Part shown: in pieces, positions 9,835 to 20,350 of the stretch | Layout of the letters: each line of letters opens with the position of its first letter | Position numbering within the stretch: position 1 is the stretch's first letter | Source: Hirundichthys speculiger | Lineage: Eukaryota; Chordata; Actinopteri; Beloniformes; Exocoetidae | Assembly: GCA_018398805.1 (NCBI GenBank) | Contig: JAGFBZ010000863.1 | Location: forward strand, 1,242,501-1,306,500 | Direction of reading: 5' to 3' | Length of the DNA: 64,000 nucleotides | Position numbers and translations under genes: made by a program | Notes under the pieces: model-generated | Seen by the model: the letters and a program-made list of their open reading frames with translations, nothing else | Told to the model about the DNA's origin: nothing | The model's database searches: none

Positions 9835-11300
9835 ATTGATTGTCAGCATGTATATCAAATTTATAAAAGCAGAGATTTTGGCATTTTGCTGGATTGAAAG
9901 ATTCAAATGTGTTAGAATGCCAAGGAAGAAAGACAACATTGATGATCACTTAAGCAACTGTTTCTGCCCATTACTCTAGGGAAGATTCATAAAACTATTT
10001 CTAAACAGTTAAGCCAGAGTCCTACAGAACACAGAAAGCATCGTGCTTTGCACTTGTAGCGTGACCTCAAGTCCCACAGAAAGCAACTCAGAGCTGGCGC
10101 CGCTCAGCTGTATTCGTAATAATGAACTCAACCAAAGGTTTCAAGATCACCATTGAATGGGAATCTGCTCAGTTAAAGACTTCTATCTCATCATGTCTTG
10201 TTCTTTCTAGAAGTACAACATTTAAAAGGTTGTGTGCTGTCAAAGTGTCTTTCAACTTTTATAATGACCCTTCCCCTCATATGTGGTTAAAATCTCTTCT
10301 AAAACCCTCTGAACTGTTTGGACACAGTCTCCGTGGGTTACCATAAAGTCGATGTACAAGTCGGAGCCTACTGGTGGTGTTTTATTTTGAAATCTCGTCA
10401 TGTTCTCTTTGCCATTTTCATGTCTGACTTCATGACAACTCAATGTGCTGTGTGTAAATTGACGTGGTCTACCAGCAGCCAAGCGTCAAAATAGAGTTAA
10501 TGCAGATCTGGCAGAGAAGTGCAGACGGCGCTTCTGTTGCGACCAATCCCACTGACTTGAATGGCGACAATTGAAAGCGGCTGGTGCAGCGCTTCTGTTT
10601 AGCGTCCTGGGGGACTTGAGCTTTATAATTACCCATTCAATGTTGAGAAAGATTATTTACAACTGAAGAACATCCACAAGCTGATCTACAACAGACTGGC
10701 TGAAAAAGAAAAGAATATAGATGCTTCAATGACCAAGTAAAAATTTAGAGCTCAACCTAAAAGAAATGTGTAACACGACCTCAACCCTTTGCTCACACGT
10801 ACGTGCTGAAAGTCTCCTCAGCATTGGTTGTAGACTTTGAATGGTGTGATGTCAAGTGTTGCTGATCTGAATCGTGGGTTCCATGCAGCCTGGTGACATT
10901 GTTGCTTCCATCAAAAGTTGGGGAATTCTCAATTTTTCAAGCTTTAATGGACAATGAAACTGTGGCGACGCAGCTGGAGCGAGTCACTTAAATCATACAT
11001 GGGGATGAGACCGTTTCAAAGCATGCGGCTTATTTGAGAAGCACATAGGAAGAAATGTGATGGGTTGTTTTTGATATGACAGAGGCACGTCAGAAGCAGT
11101 CTCAGGACGCTGCTGCAACACTGCTGTGTGAGTCCACCGTAAGAGAGCCTTGCATAAAATAATACCTGTGAGTTTCAATGAACTGAAGAACTGTTGTTAG
11201 TAAGAGTGGACTGATATTCCTCCCCAGTGATGTGAGAAACTGATGTATGGAAATATATTACTTTCAGTTATTCATTTGAAAGTTGGCTCTTTAATCTCAT
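9835..11300 (+). mobile_element. Tc1-like transposon, interrupted at least twice
   Basis: Collinear pieces of the same Tc1 family as 9000-9320: 9835-10020 (5' end, with TTTTGGCATTTTGCTGG and GAATGCCAAGGAAGAAAGAC), 10640-10785 (GAGAAAGATTATTTACAAC, CAGACTGGCTGAAAAAGAA) and 11128-11300 (TTTCAATGAACTGAAGAAC, GATGTGAGAAACTGATG). Two foreign stretches separate them: 10021-10638, which has inverted CTCAAGTCCC motifs near 10068 and 10610, and roughly 10790-11127, bounded by inverted CTCACAC. No coding frame survives. Confidence 0.65.
10021..10638. mobile_element. Insertion in Tc1 with inverted CTCAAGTCCC motifs
   Basis: Inferred as an insertion because Tc1 sequence resumes on both sides. CCTCAAGTCCCACAG at about 10069 faces CTGGGGGACTTGAG at about 10607. 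It is GC-richer than its surroundings near both ends. Superfamily unknown; a clear target duplication is not visible. Confidence 0.4.
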
Positions 11301-12160
11301 AAATTATGAGTTGTAGTTATTTTTTTTATCTATTTATTTTTTTTACCTATTCCTTTGCTAAATGATGACACGTGTACCATATCGTATGTTGTTCATCTAT
11401 GGTTATATTCACCTAACCCTAGCACCTGGTGACGACCAGATGATTGTTTTACTGTTCTGAAATATCAAGACATAGAACTGAAGAAATGAGCATTCACTGG
11501 ATCATCCGTATTCCATTTTGAGATGTGTAAAAAGAGAAAAAGGTTTAGGTCCTATAATGTACATAAATGGCAGGTGGAATTCATGTGGATCTGTTTTTAA
11601 TATAGTTCACTTTATTTTTATTTCCACGGACAGAGAGAGAAAACATTCAAATTTGGACCAATCAAAATATAAGATATTTATGCTCCTTTTCTTATGAACA
11701 AAATCTATTTAATAAATGTTCTATTTTTTAACAAAAAAAAATGTTTTCACAGTGTTAAATATAGTCTTGAGAAAGAATTCTGAAGCAGTAGTTCACATCT
11801 GCACTGACTGCAAAATTTTAAACTGCAAATTCTATTTCATTTATTTGTTTTTTTAATCCATGCATGTCAAAATTATTTTAGAGTTGGAATTATAAAAGCA
11901 TACAACATAGTGACTCATATTAAAGACTTCTATACTGTCTGTGCTTATATAAAGTGCAACTTCACAAAAGCAGAAAAAGAGAGAGAGGAGAAAAGAGCGT
12001 GAAATGACCGTAACCACAGCCTCCTTAGCTGAGAAAATAGCCTAATGTCAACCATTGCTAATCTGCTAGGCGTTTAATAACAGCAAATCTTCAAAGGTAC
12101 TAGTCTAGAACCTTCATTTGCATCACTTTGGTACTTAAAAGTCGATGACAATGGGGTATC

Positions 12161-12162
<2 letters not shown>

Positions 12163-12194
<32 letters not shown>
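12163..12194. repeat. (GT)n microsatellite
   Basis: Sixteen or so GT units followed by GCACGATAAC. Confidence 0.95.
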
Positions 12195-12195
<1 letters not shown>

Positions 12196-12338
12196 ACGAT
12201 AACTGCAATAACTAATGCATGGATTGTAAGTGTTGCATGAAATCTACTTGGCGTGTACAACACTATGGCAATAACCAACAACAATTCATCCAGTTCCGCA
12301 CATGCAGCCACCTACAACTGTTTTTTTTGTGTGTGTGT

Positions 12339-13080
12339 ACAACCCTAAATATGGGAAAAAGAAAGAAAAAAAAAATTGGGTTGATATGAGACATACACTT
12401 TGATTTTTTTTCTTGACAGAAAAGGTTCAAGATATTTTATGTTTTTTCTCTTTAGTTTAATTTAATTCGTTTTTTTGGCATGAGAATCCCAAAAAAGTTG
12501 GTATGAAAGCAATTCATCATTAGTACAGAGATGAAAGAGAAAAAAGATGCTACTTCCAGCAGTTGATGTCAACAGGTAAGGGCTGTCTTTAAGGAGAAAA
12601 GATAGGAAGAGGAACTACTAATAAATGTATCAGTGAATCATTTTAAATATGTTTTCTTAACAAACGTAGCATCAATAAATTATTCAAGAAATCTGGAGAA
12701 TTTTTTAATGCATAAATGGAAAAGGGCACAAGTGTAAGCTGGACCCCTTTGATCTTTGATCCCTCAGATAGCCAAGTTCTACAATACAAAGCTGAATTCA
12801 AAATGCTGCTTAACACTTTACTGTACCAGACAGAAGCCTTATGTAAACCTTCCAGAGGCAGTGTTAACATCTCTGGGCTCAGAGGCGTCTGGGATGGACC
12901 AGCACACATTGAAAACAGACACTGATGTTCCTTGTGGGAATGTTTTTTTTTTCTGGGAACAAAATTGTGTGCTTCAGACTAGAGATGAAAAAGGGCCATC
13001 CAACTGTTATCAGGAATCAGCGTACAACTACACACAGCATGCCAGTATGGCAGAAACATTTTGAGTGACAGGAGCACCAT
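12339..13080 (+). mobile_element. Decayed mariner-type element related to 3880-6086
   Basis: The left end ACAACCCTAAATATGGG and an internal AATCCCAAAAAAGTTGG recall the termini of the element at 3880. Further in, GACCCCTTTGATCTTTGATC, then CTCTGGGCTCAGAGGCG, and GGGCCATCCAACTGTTATCA correspond to successive parts of the transposase of that family, the last lying just upstream of its first catalytic block. Strongly decayed and internally deleted. Confidence 0.5.
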
Positions 13081-13217
13081 TAGTAAGAGCGCCGTGTTCC
13101 ATGACGCCGGGTCACGCTTACAAACAGAGCTTGTCTCCTACTTGTTTTGCCTCCGTTACTACCTGCTGAGGTGGAACACAGCAGTGACAAGAATGTAATA
13201 GCTCAAAAGTCCCACAT

Positions 13218-13298
13218 TTATATATATATATATATATATATCAAGATATTTCAACCAGCAACGATTTCTTTTGTTGTGCGTGTGTGTGTGTGTGTATG
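13218..13298. repeat. (TA)n and (GT)n microsatellites
   Basis: About 12 TA units at 13218-13241, then a GT run at about 13277-13298. Confidence 0.9.
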
Positions 13299-13749
13299 TG
13301 TGGGGGTGTCTAAGAGACCTCTTACTCAGTTCAGTGACCAGCTGTGTCACAACAGGTGTCTGCACAGGAATCTGAGTGCTCATATGTGACCGATCTGACT
13401 GTCCAAGTGAAGACCATTTGTCTTGAATGTATTTGAGTGCTTAGATCCAAGTGTGGACATTCACACTATCCTGTCAAATATCACCTTATTCCTCTTTTCA
13501 AATCTGAGACATTTCTTTAGTTTCTCTGTATAAGCCTCTTCCTGCACCATTAATTACTGTCATGGTAATGCATCTGTATAATTATCTATATACGCATACA
13601 GATCTTTGCAGCTCAGTTTTGTGTGTGGTAGGAAGTGAGATAAATGACTTTTATTCATCTTTGTGTTAAGTATGGTTTCCATTTTAGGTCAAATTAGCAG
13701 TTGTTTTTAAATTAAAAAGAAAAAGAGAGACAGATCAAGAAAGATTCAC

Positions 13750-14017
13750 CTTGTTTCCAGTGGCACATTGCTACCCAGCACCCAGCTGTCTTGCAGCGGG
13801 ACGCTCTCAGGGGGTGTGGTCTGCAGCTCGGCTGGTGATTGGCCGGCCACAAGGGCCGGGCTTCCAGAAGGAGGGGTTAGTTGCCGCGAAGAATTCAGTG
13901 TCTGGCTAGGGTGATGTGTCGAGCCCAGGGCTTGGTTGAGAGCTGTCACTGATGGCTGTTGGCGGTGAGGGGGCGGAACAGGAGGCAGAGTGGATCCATG
14001 ATGATTTAAGGGTTGTT
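13750..14017 (-). CDS. tenm3: Teneurin coding exon, intracellular domain (268 nt)
   Basis: Teneurins are large type II transmembrane adhesion proteins that guide synaptic partner matching; this exon encodes part of the cytoplasmic N-terminal domain. The translation starts (E)[19 protein letters not shown], a Pro/His-rich linker, and ends with the family-diagnostic block [11 protein letters not shown] then [23 protein letters not shown] and [10 protein letters not shown] match TENM3 better than TENM2 (WVLNSNVPLE), TENM1 or TENM4; paralogue choice is my judgement. The acceptor is TTGACAG just upstream of 14017, after a pyrimidine-rich tract, and the donor is AG|GTGAAT after 13750. The exon starts in phase 1 and ends in phase 2. 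In relatives the next exon opens with HFLFK; it was not found in 1-13749, so that intron extends past the window. The frame is intact and clearly under coding constraint compared with its surroundings. Confidence 0.93.
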
Positions 14018-14387
14018 CTGTCAACGACAGCAGAAAAAAATGGTGTTTACTGATCTTTTGTTTCACAAATGTAATTCAGGTTGTCAGCCTGAAAATGAGC
14101 AACACAAACTATGAGCATTTTTCACCTTGATTAAGTGACAATAAATTAGATGTCTTAGATATTGTCTGTATTTTACAACAAATATTGCATCCAGTCTTCA
14201 AAAAGAAAAGTGCACCTTTCATTTCTAAGAATTTATGTAAAAGGTTATTCATATGAAAATCATCTGATCCCTATCAGGTCTCAAAATTAGAGCAACAGCA
14301 CATAACATATAACACATTGTCATTACTTTATTTCCCATAACAACTCTTACTGCCTATTTTACCATCAAATGTAAGGTCATCTGTTTG

Positions 14388-14730
14388 ATGGCTAAAGTTT
14401 GTCTAAAATCAGGTCATGCAACAAGCCAACCCAGCACACAAGGAAATTTATGAACTATGGCTGGAAAAGAAAAGGATCAAAGAGTTACAATGTAAAGTTC
14501 AGAGCTCAGCTTAGCTGAAATGCTGTGCTGGGACCTTAAGAGAGCTGTGCAAGAACAAATTTCCACAAACTTCAATAAACAAAACTGCAGTCATTTAGCT
14601 AAAAGCACCGAGCCAAAATTCCTCTACAAAAATGTGAGAAACTGATACATAACTTGAATACTTTAAGTTCAAAGATGGTTCTAAAGGCGAATGGATCAAG
14701 GGATATGTTTAGTTTTTTCCATTATAACCT
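14388..14730 (+). mobile_element. Tc1-like transposon 3' fragment
   Basis: Contains AGGTCATGCAACAAG, GCTGAAATGCTGTGCTGGG followed by ACCTTAAGAGAGCTGTGCA, and GAGAAACTGATACATAAC, the 3' third of the same Tc1 family as 9000-9320. The catalytic region is degenerate. Confidence 0.7.
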
Positions 14731-17640
14731 GACTGTGATTCATCATTAGACTGACACCATCCACTGACTGTGGACATTTCACCACAGTATAACGACCAAC
14801 TCAGGCTGGTAAGAGCTGGAACTTAGCATTGTGTTCAGCTTAGTCAGACTGAATACTGATTAATTACTAGCCTTCATATAACATTACTATGTTTGTGAAA
14901 AAAAATATTTTCTCAAAGCTGGTATGGCTTAAACTGTTCCTTACTTCTATATTTTCTTGTGCTTCTCTGCTCCTTCGTCTATACTTGGGGTGCTCAAGTG
15001 GGGTGGGGAATGCTAGATTTGATTTGCATAAGGAGCATAATGTCTCCATTTGCCAGTTAGTTTATGCTGCATTAGTCTCTACTACTGTTATTACTGGGAC
15101 AGAACGGGGGGACATGGTAAGAAGAGAAGGGGAAGAGAGAAGGAGTCCCTTTTTTCTTTTTTCACTTTCTCCATATGCTGTATTTATCAAGTAAATCTTT
15201 TAGGCTAAATGCTAAACAAGTGCACAGGCACAAAAGGGTATCAAGCTGAGGTTTCAGGCATCATTACGGAGACAGCATTCTGTGCTAGTGAAACAAATCA
15301 AATTAAAACACCTGTTACACAAAGATGTCAAAAAGGCGGATGTACCTACAATCTTAACTGAACTATTAATTATAGATAAAACCGCTAACAGAGAAACAAA
15401 AAAGGTCACTATGCTGTCTTTATATTCACTTGTGCACATGTGTGTCAGTATATGAAGTATAAATGCTACATATAATAGTATATGAAACAGTAGTATAACA
15501 GTAATAAGCAACAGTAATAATGGTAATATGAAAATAGCAAAAGTGGAATCACATGAATGTGTATGTGAATAGAAATATTAAGAGCCTACAGGGGCAGCTA
15601 TAATGGTTAATCAATAAAAGTTCAGCTGGAACATGATTTCAATAAACCAGCATTTTGAGGCAGCCAAGTCTAATTGAAAACCTTGTTCATGCCTGTGAGA
15701 AATGGTGGCTAATTTGTAAAAGTGATAGTACATGTCTATTATGATAGATCCTGGACATCCAAGGTCCTCCGGATTACTGAGCAGAAACAAAATTGTATAA
15801 TTTCCCCCTTTTGCACCCCAGGCTTTTCTCTTTTTTAGTCATCTTAAAATATAAAGTACCCAGAAATACCTGAAAATAAAAATGCTCTATTTGTGCTTCT
15901 GCAAATGGAAGCAGGTGTGCGAGGCAATAAAAATTGAGCCGCCTGACTCAACATAAGATGTCTGATGTCAAGCTGACATCAGATAATCAAATGTGTGTTG
16001 CACTCAGGGACAATCTGTATGTCACATGCAATGACTAAGAGAAGTATTTTCTGCTTGATATTGCACATTTTGGGCTCAGGTAAGAGATCATCAATTGCCA
16101 GGTCTTCCATGATTTTCCTTGTAATGGTATTACTAAATGCTGATACCAGGGAGAGATAGCAGGCTGCTGTCTTGCTGATAACTGTGTGCTTTTGCATTGT
16201 TGAATTTTACCCTGTTAGCTTTTGTTAGCCTCTTCCAAATCTTCAGTAGGACTATGCTGTTTTATGTGTTGGAATAAGTTTGTTGTTTAGACTGTAAGAT
16301 AAAAATTAGTCACAATGTAACTACAAACTGCTCTTACACACTGCTACAAAGGTATTCTATAGTCACAGTGAAAAACTTCAATAACTGTGTGAGACTGCAT
16401 GGCCTTTTCTTTTTACTTGTTTACAAAGCGTTTACAAAAACGGAACCAATTTTTTAGTGCCATGCGGATTATGTGTTGATGACTACACAAAGGAATATTA
16501 AAACAAAGGATACAGAAGTATTATAAAGTACCTGCTACCTAGTATTAGAAGGATTTGTCAGTACTTCATCAGCCTGTAACTGGACAGAGGTGGTCAAGCT
16601 GAAAATCATCCAATCCCAGTCACCAGCTGAGTAAAGCTTGACTAAACAAAAAGATTGTGAGTATTTCTACTTCTACAAAGAAACATTCAGGAAGAAAAAG
16701 GCTGAAAATGAAGCACTTCAGCGTTTGCAAGCAGCTGACATTTCACTAATCATCCAATCAGTCTGAAAATCAATTTCAAAAAGTTATGTGAGATGTTGTC
16801 TAACCATTTCAGATGGAATCTGTTTGCTGCAGGTAATATGCTTAAGAATTATCTGCTGAAGCTGAACTATCAAACAAAAATGGTATTGATTTCAGGTCTC
16901 CTTGGAGGATGCAGTTAAAGTTCTGAGAAAATTATGTGGGTAAAATTAGATAAATTTATATGTTCATTGCACACTGTTATTGGAAAAAGTGAATAATAAC
17001 CAATAAATATAAATTTCTTGAAAAATATTCTTCTCTTATTAGGTCTTTGTGGCTGGTAAACCACTTACCAAGTCTTTGTACAGACCAACACCATAATAGG
17101 GTACACATAAGTACAGCAGTTAAACTTATGTAAAATATTTTATCTGGGTAATACTATATCGACAACGATAGCTGGTTGCATTACTCTCAGACTGTACTAT
17201 GGCAACTTTTTCTGCCCATTTTTGCTTAGGTCTGCAGCACTGCAATAACCTCCACTGCAAAATTGAACAGAAGTAAGGATTTTTTTTTTTTCATTTTTTT
17301 GAATACGCCCTGAAAGAAAGTGAGTGGGGATTAATAAGGATATTCTGTGCACATACGCCTGCATCTGTGCATCTGTATGATTGCCCCTACTGCTTGATCG
17401 ACCCAGACCATTTTGTATTTTTCCCATTTACAGAGCAATGGCTGCATCCAAACACAGACTATTTTATGGTACATATGAAGTAATTACTGAATGGATTGTT
17501 GTTCTTTTTTTTAAGTACATCTGTATGCTGAGAGAACTCTGTATATGCAAACTCAGAGCTAAACAATTTGAAGGCTACTGGGAAAACATGGAGGCGGCAG
17601 AGCAGCATTGTAACTCAGTCAACATACAGGACTGACACAC
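14731..17640. other. Teneurin intron, no gene recognised
   Basis: No coding similarity or recognisable transposon. Short AT-rich blocks near 15880-16200 and 16570-16950 lack repeat character and could be conserved non-coding sequence, but nothing in the window proves it. A T-run lies at 17280-17300. Confidence 0.5.
15961..15983. repeat. Perfect 10-bp palindrome with 3-nt spacer
   Basis: TCTGATGTCA and TGACATCAGA flank AGC. Confidence 0.85.
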
Positions 17641-17713
17641 GCATGGCTCCATGCGTTTAGCTTGGATTTGAATTTTCAAGCACGCAGGAGAATGACGCTA
17701 ACAGTGTAACTAT

Positions 17714-17758
17714 AACTGTACTGTGCTCAGGTATTTGCCTTATGAGCACAGTACAGTT
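17714..17758. repeat. Perfect 16-bp hairpin
   Basis: Arms AACTGTACTGTGCTCA (17714-17729) and TGAGCACAGTACAGTT (17743-17758) are exact reverse complements around a 13-nt loop. The surrounding 17640-18200 is GC-richer than average and may be a decayed MITE; no outer termini were found. Confidence 0.85.
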
Positions 17759-18494
17759 TGGTCCAATGCAGTTGGACTGAGGTCATTTTCACACTGGCGC
17801 TCTTTAGGTTGGCTCAAAGGAGCCTTGGCCAAGAGTGTGGGTCTCTTGTGTCGGTGTGAACACAGTACACCAAAACGGGACTGTACCAGGACTGTACAGC
17901 TATCGCCGAACTAATTCGTTTGTGATGCGAAAGCTCCACAACCTTGAGCTGACCCAACTAAAACCCATGTATGAGCTAAAAAAGCCTCCATAGTCTGCTG
18001 GCCATTGCATTGTGGGCTGTGAGGGAGCATGTAAACACGGCAAAAGAAAGTAACATGACCAGTCACAGACAAATGACTTTCAGCTGCTTCGTTTACAAGC
18101 TGTTCAGCTTGTCTAGACTGGTTCAAACAGATAATATAGAAAAAAAAAAGGCCAACTCTGGGTTTACAATGCATAGTTGTTGTGATACTATGCTTTTCAG
18201 CTCTTAAGGCTCGTTGTCATGGAAACATGACATTCTGCCAAGACTGCTAATGGCCAATGGCGGCACTGACCATTGTCATCAGGCCTGCGGTGTGGCCTTT
18301 GGGCTGGAGAGGAAACAACACTTGTGAACATAAACCAAATTGAGTGAAAAATGATACAACATCCAGTCCAGGGACTGCTTTTGAGACATTTTCTGACCAG
18401 GTATAGAGACTAACTTAAGCACCATGATTTTTCCATATGATGTTATCCAGTTCTTGTTGTTGTGTGGGAATTTTACTTCATTGAAATTTACAGG

Positions 18495-18870
18495 CATTTG
18501 TTTAAGGTCCCACCACGCATTTCAATCAGGCTGAGGTCTGAACTTTGACCGGGTTATCGAATTGCCCTTCAGCCCTTTAATTGTAGATTTGCTTTTGTTT
18601 GCTAGTGAATGTTTTTCAATCGCCATATATCTTTCTCATTGGAGAATAGTGAACTCCAAAATGTTTTGAAATGGCCTTGTAACCATTGCTAGATTGATGA
18701 GAAACAACTTACTGCCTTTCTAAGATCATCGCTGATGTCTTTCCTCCTTGGAATTGTGTTAGCACACACCTGAATGTTCCAATATGCGATCACTATAATA
18801 CTTGCTGATGAATAATTAATAAACTGCATTTGATTAGCAGCACTTGGGTGCTACTTCCCTTCTTATTTAC
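18495..18870 (-). mobile_element. Tc1-like transposon 5' end, inverted
   Basis: The plus strand reads GGTCCCACCACGCATTTCAA, GGCTGAGGTCTGAAC, CTTTCCTCCTTGGAATTGTG and GCATTTGATTAGCAGCACTT, which is the reverse complement of the 5' half of the Tc1 family at 9000-9320, with an internal deletion. It may extend left to about 18400. No frame survives. Confidence 0.7.
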
Positions 18871-19378
18871 TATTGAACAATATGAATTTAATCAGTTTTT
18901 CTCCAACTGTCTGCATTTTTTCTTTTTTTTCTTTCATTTCTATTGGTGAAAGTTTCAAAAGACTTTGAACTTAAGCGAATGCAAATATTGAGATTGATAT
19001 TTTGCACGTTGCATGAATCCAATCCTCCCTCTGAATCCAACAACACAAGTGAGAGTGAATTTATTTCAAATATTGTTGTCATGGATCAACAAAGTCATGG
19101 ATCTGCAGTGACAGATCTGTCTCTTTTTGTTATTTTTCATTTAAAAAAAAAAGCTTACTCAAATCTTTATGTGGATAAAACACTAAAATTCAGACTAAGT
19201 CTGTGTCCTATATGCGCATCTGCAACACTCATCGTTGACTCCTATTCATTGTAGAGTTGTTCCGTTACCAATACCAGGGATCGGACAACTGGTCAGTACA
19301 GCTGAAAATATATGTAATGGCAAGCATTTACATCTATTTGCCATTTGATGACATTTAAGAAATAGTTTAATGTGTTAA

Positions 19379-20228
19379 AGGAGCCGTTTGTAAGATTATG
19401 GCCAAAACTGGTACTGCAGTCACTTTCAAATTACTGTTGAGCGGCGTGTACCCTCCCCCTCCTCCCCGACCAGAGGTTGCCAGGTTGGCTGCAGAATGCA
19501 GCAGGAACGTAGGCTGTCATGGCAAGCGACGAGTCCTACACAGTAAGTTTATTTTCTGTTAATTATATTTAATGCTTTATGAAAGATCTTTTCTTTCTTT
19601 GATCTTTCGTAACTAGAGGAAATATCTTCCCGTTGAGGCGTTTCGTAACCTGAAAGTTTCGTATGTAGAGGCGTTCGTAAGTAGAGGTACCACTGTTACC
19701 TTGTCCAAGTAAATTAGCGTTAGCCAAACATTTAGCTATGAATCTTACCTGTCCAGGAGAAAATCAGCAACGTTGGCATCTGTCTTCAAATTCTTCTCCG
19801 CTTTCAGCCGTCTCCATCTATCAAAAGCATCTCCTATACAAATCCTTGTTTTATTTTGGACCTTGTCACGACGTAACTCGGATTCATAAAGAGGGCTTTT
19901 AGGTTTTGGAAAGCTAGACATTTTTTCATCCAACACGTTCGTAGCGGCTGCTGCGATAAATAGAGCCGAGCTGGCAACCCGGATGTAGAAACACTACTGA
20001 CTTCGTGATTGGGAGATAGGTGGAGGGTGGCGCTTCAGGCCAAAACAAAAAATGACAACATCAACATCAGTTGAGGGCTGCAACTCCTCTTTTTAAACGG
20101 GAATATCCTGGCTTGAGTGCTGTTGTCAGTGACATAAGTATTTGAAATGAACATGATTTTTAAATGTCTGTTGACATATCGGGGTCATTTTATGATTCGT
20201 TTTATTAGATCTCTTACATACGGCTCCT
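19379..20228. mobile_element. 850-bp TTAA-flanked nonautonomous element, copy B
   Basis: TTAA flanks at 19375-19378 and 20229-20232. The ends are AGGAGCCGTTTGTAAGA and (reverse complement) AGGAGCCGTATGTAAGA. Same orientation and same length as copy A, about 98% identical by eye. At the position where copy A has T in both ends, copy B has C in both ends. It carries the same plus-strand ATG/donor (19519/19543) and minus-strand exon. Confidence 0.85.
19749..19936 (-). pseudogene. Exon-like open frame with splice donor in element B (minus)
   Basis: Starts at ATG 19936 and ends at donor CAG|GTAAGA (19749/19748). It differs from copy A at a handful of residues (for example FPKPKSPLYES against FPTPKRPRYES) but keeps the conserved RICIGDAFDRWRRLK and TDANVADFLLD text unchanged. 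Several of the 17 or so copy differences fall in this exon, yet none introduces a stop. Confidence 0.45.
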
Positions 20229-20350
20229 TTAATAAAAGATAAATAAAAATTACAAATTACACTGGTATCAAATTAAGTACTGGCCAACACCCAAAGCCCA
20301 GGCATCAGAATTGGTATTGGAAAGGGAAAAAAAATGCATCAGTAATCTCT

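Larger units (their letters stand above)
19262..20350 (-). mobile_element. hAT-type MITE, split by 850-bp element B
   Basis: The segments are 19262-19374 and 20233-20350. The right segment, reverse-complemented, reads CCAATACCAATTCTGATGCC then TGGGCTTTGGGTG, matching GATACCAATATTGATGCCTG then GGGTTTG in the MITE at 25313-25752. The left segment has TACCAATACCAGGGATCGG, typical of this hAT terminal style. Boundaries are approximate. Confidence 0.5.

Noticed and set aside
10252..10482. 76-codon minus-strand open frame
   Set aside because: Lies within an insertion inside a Tc1 element and shows no recognisable protein similarity.
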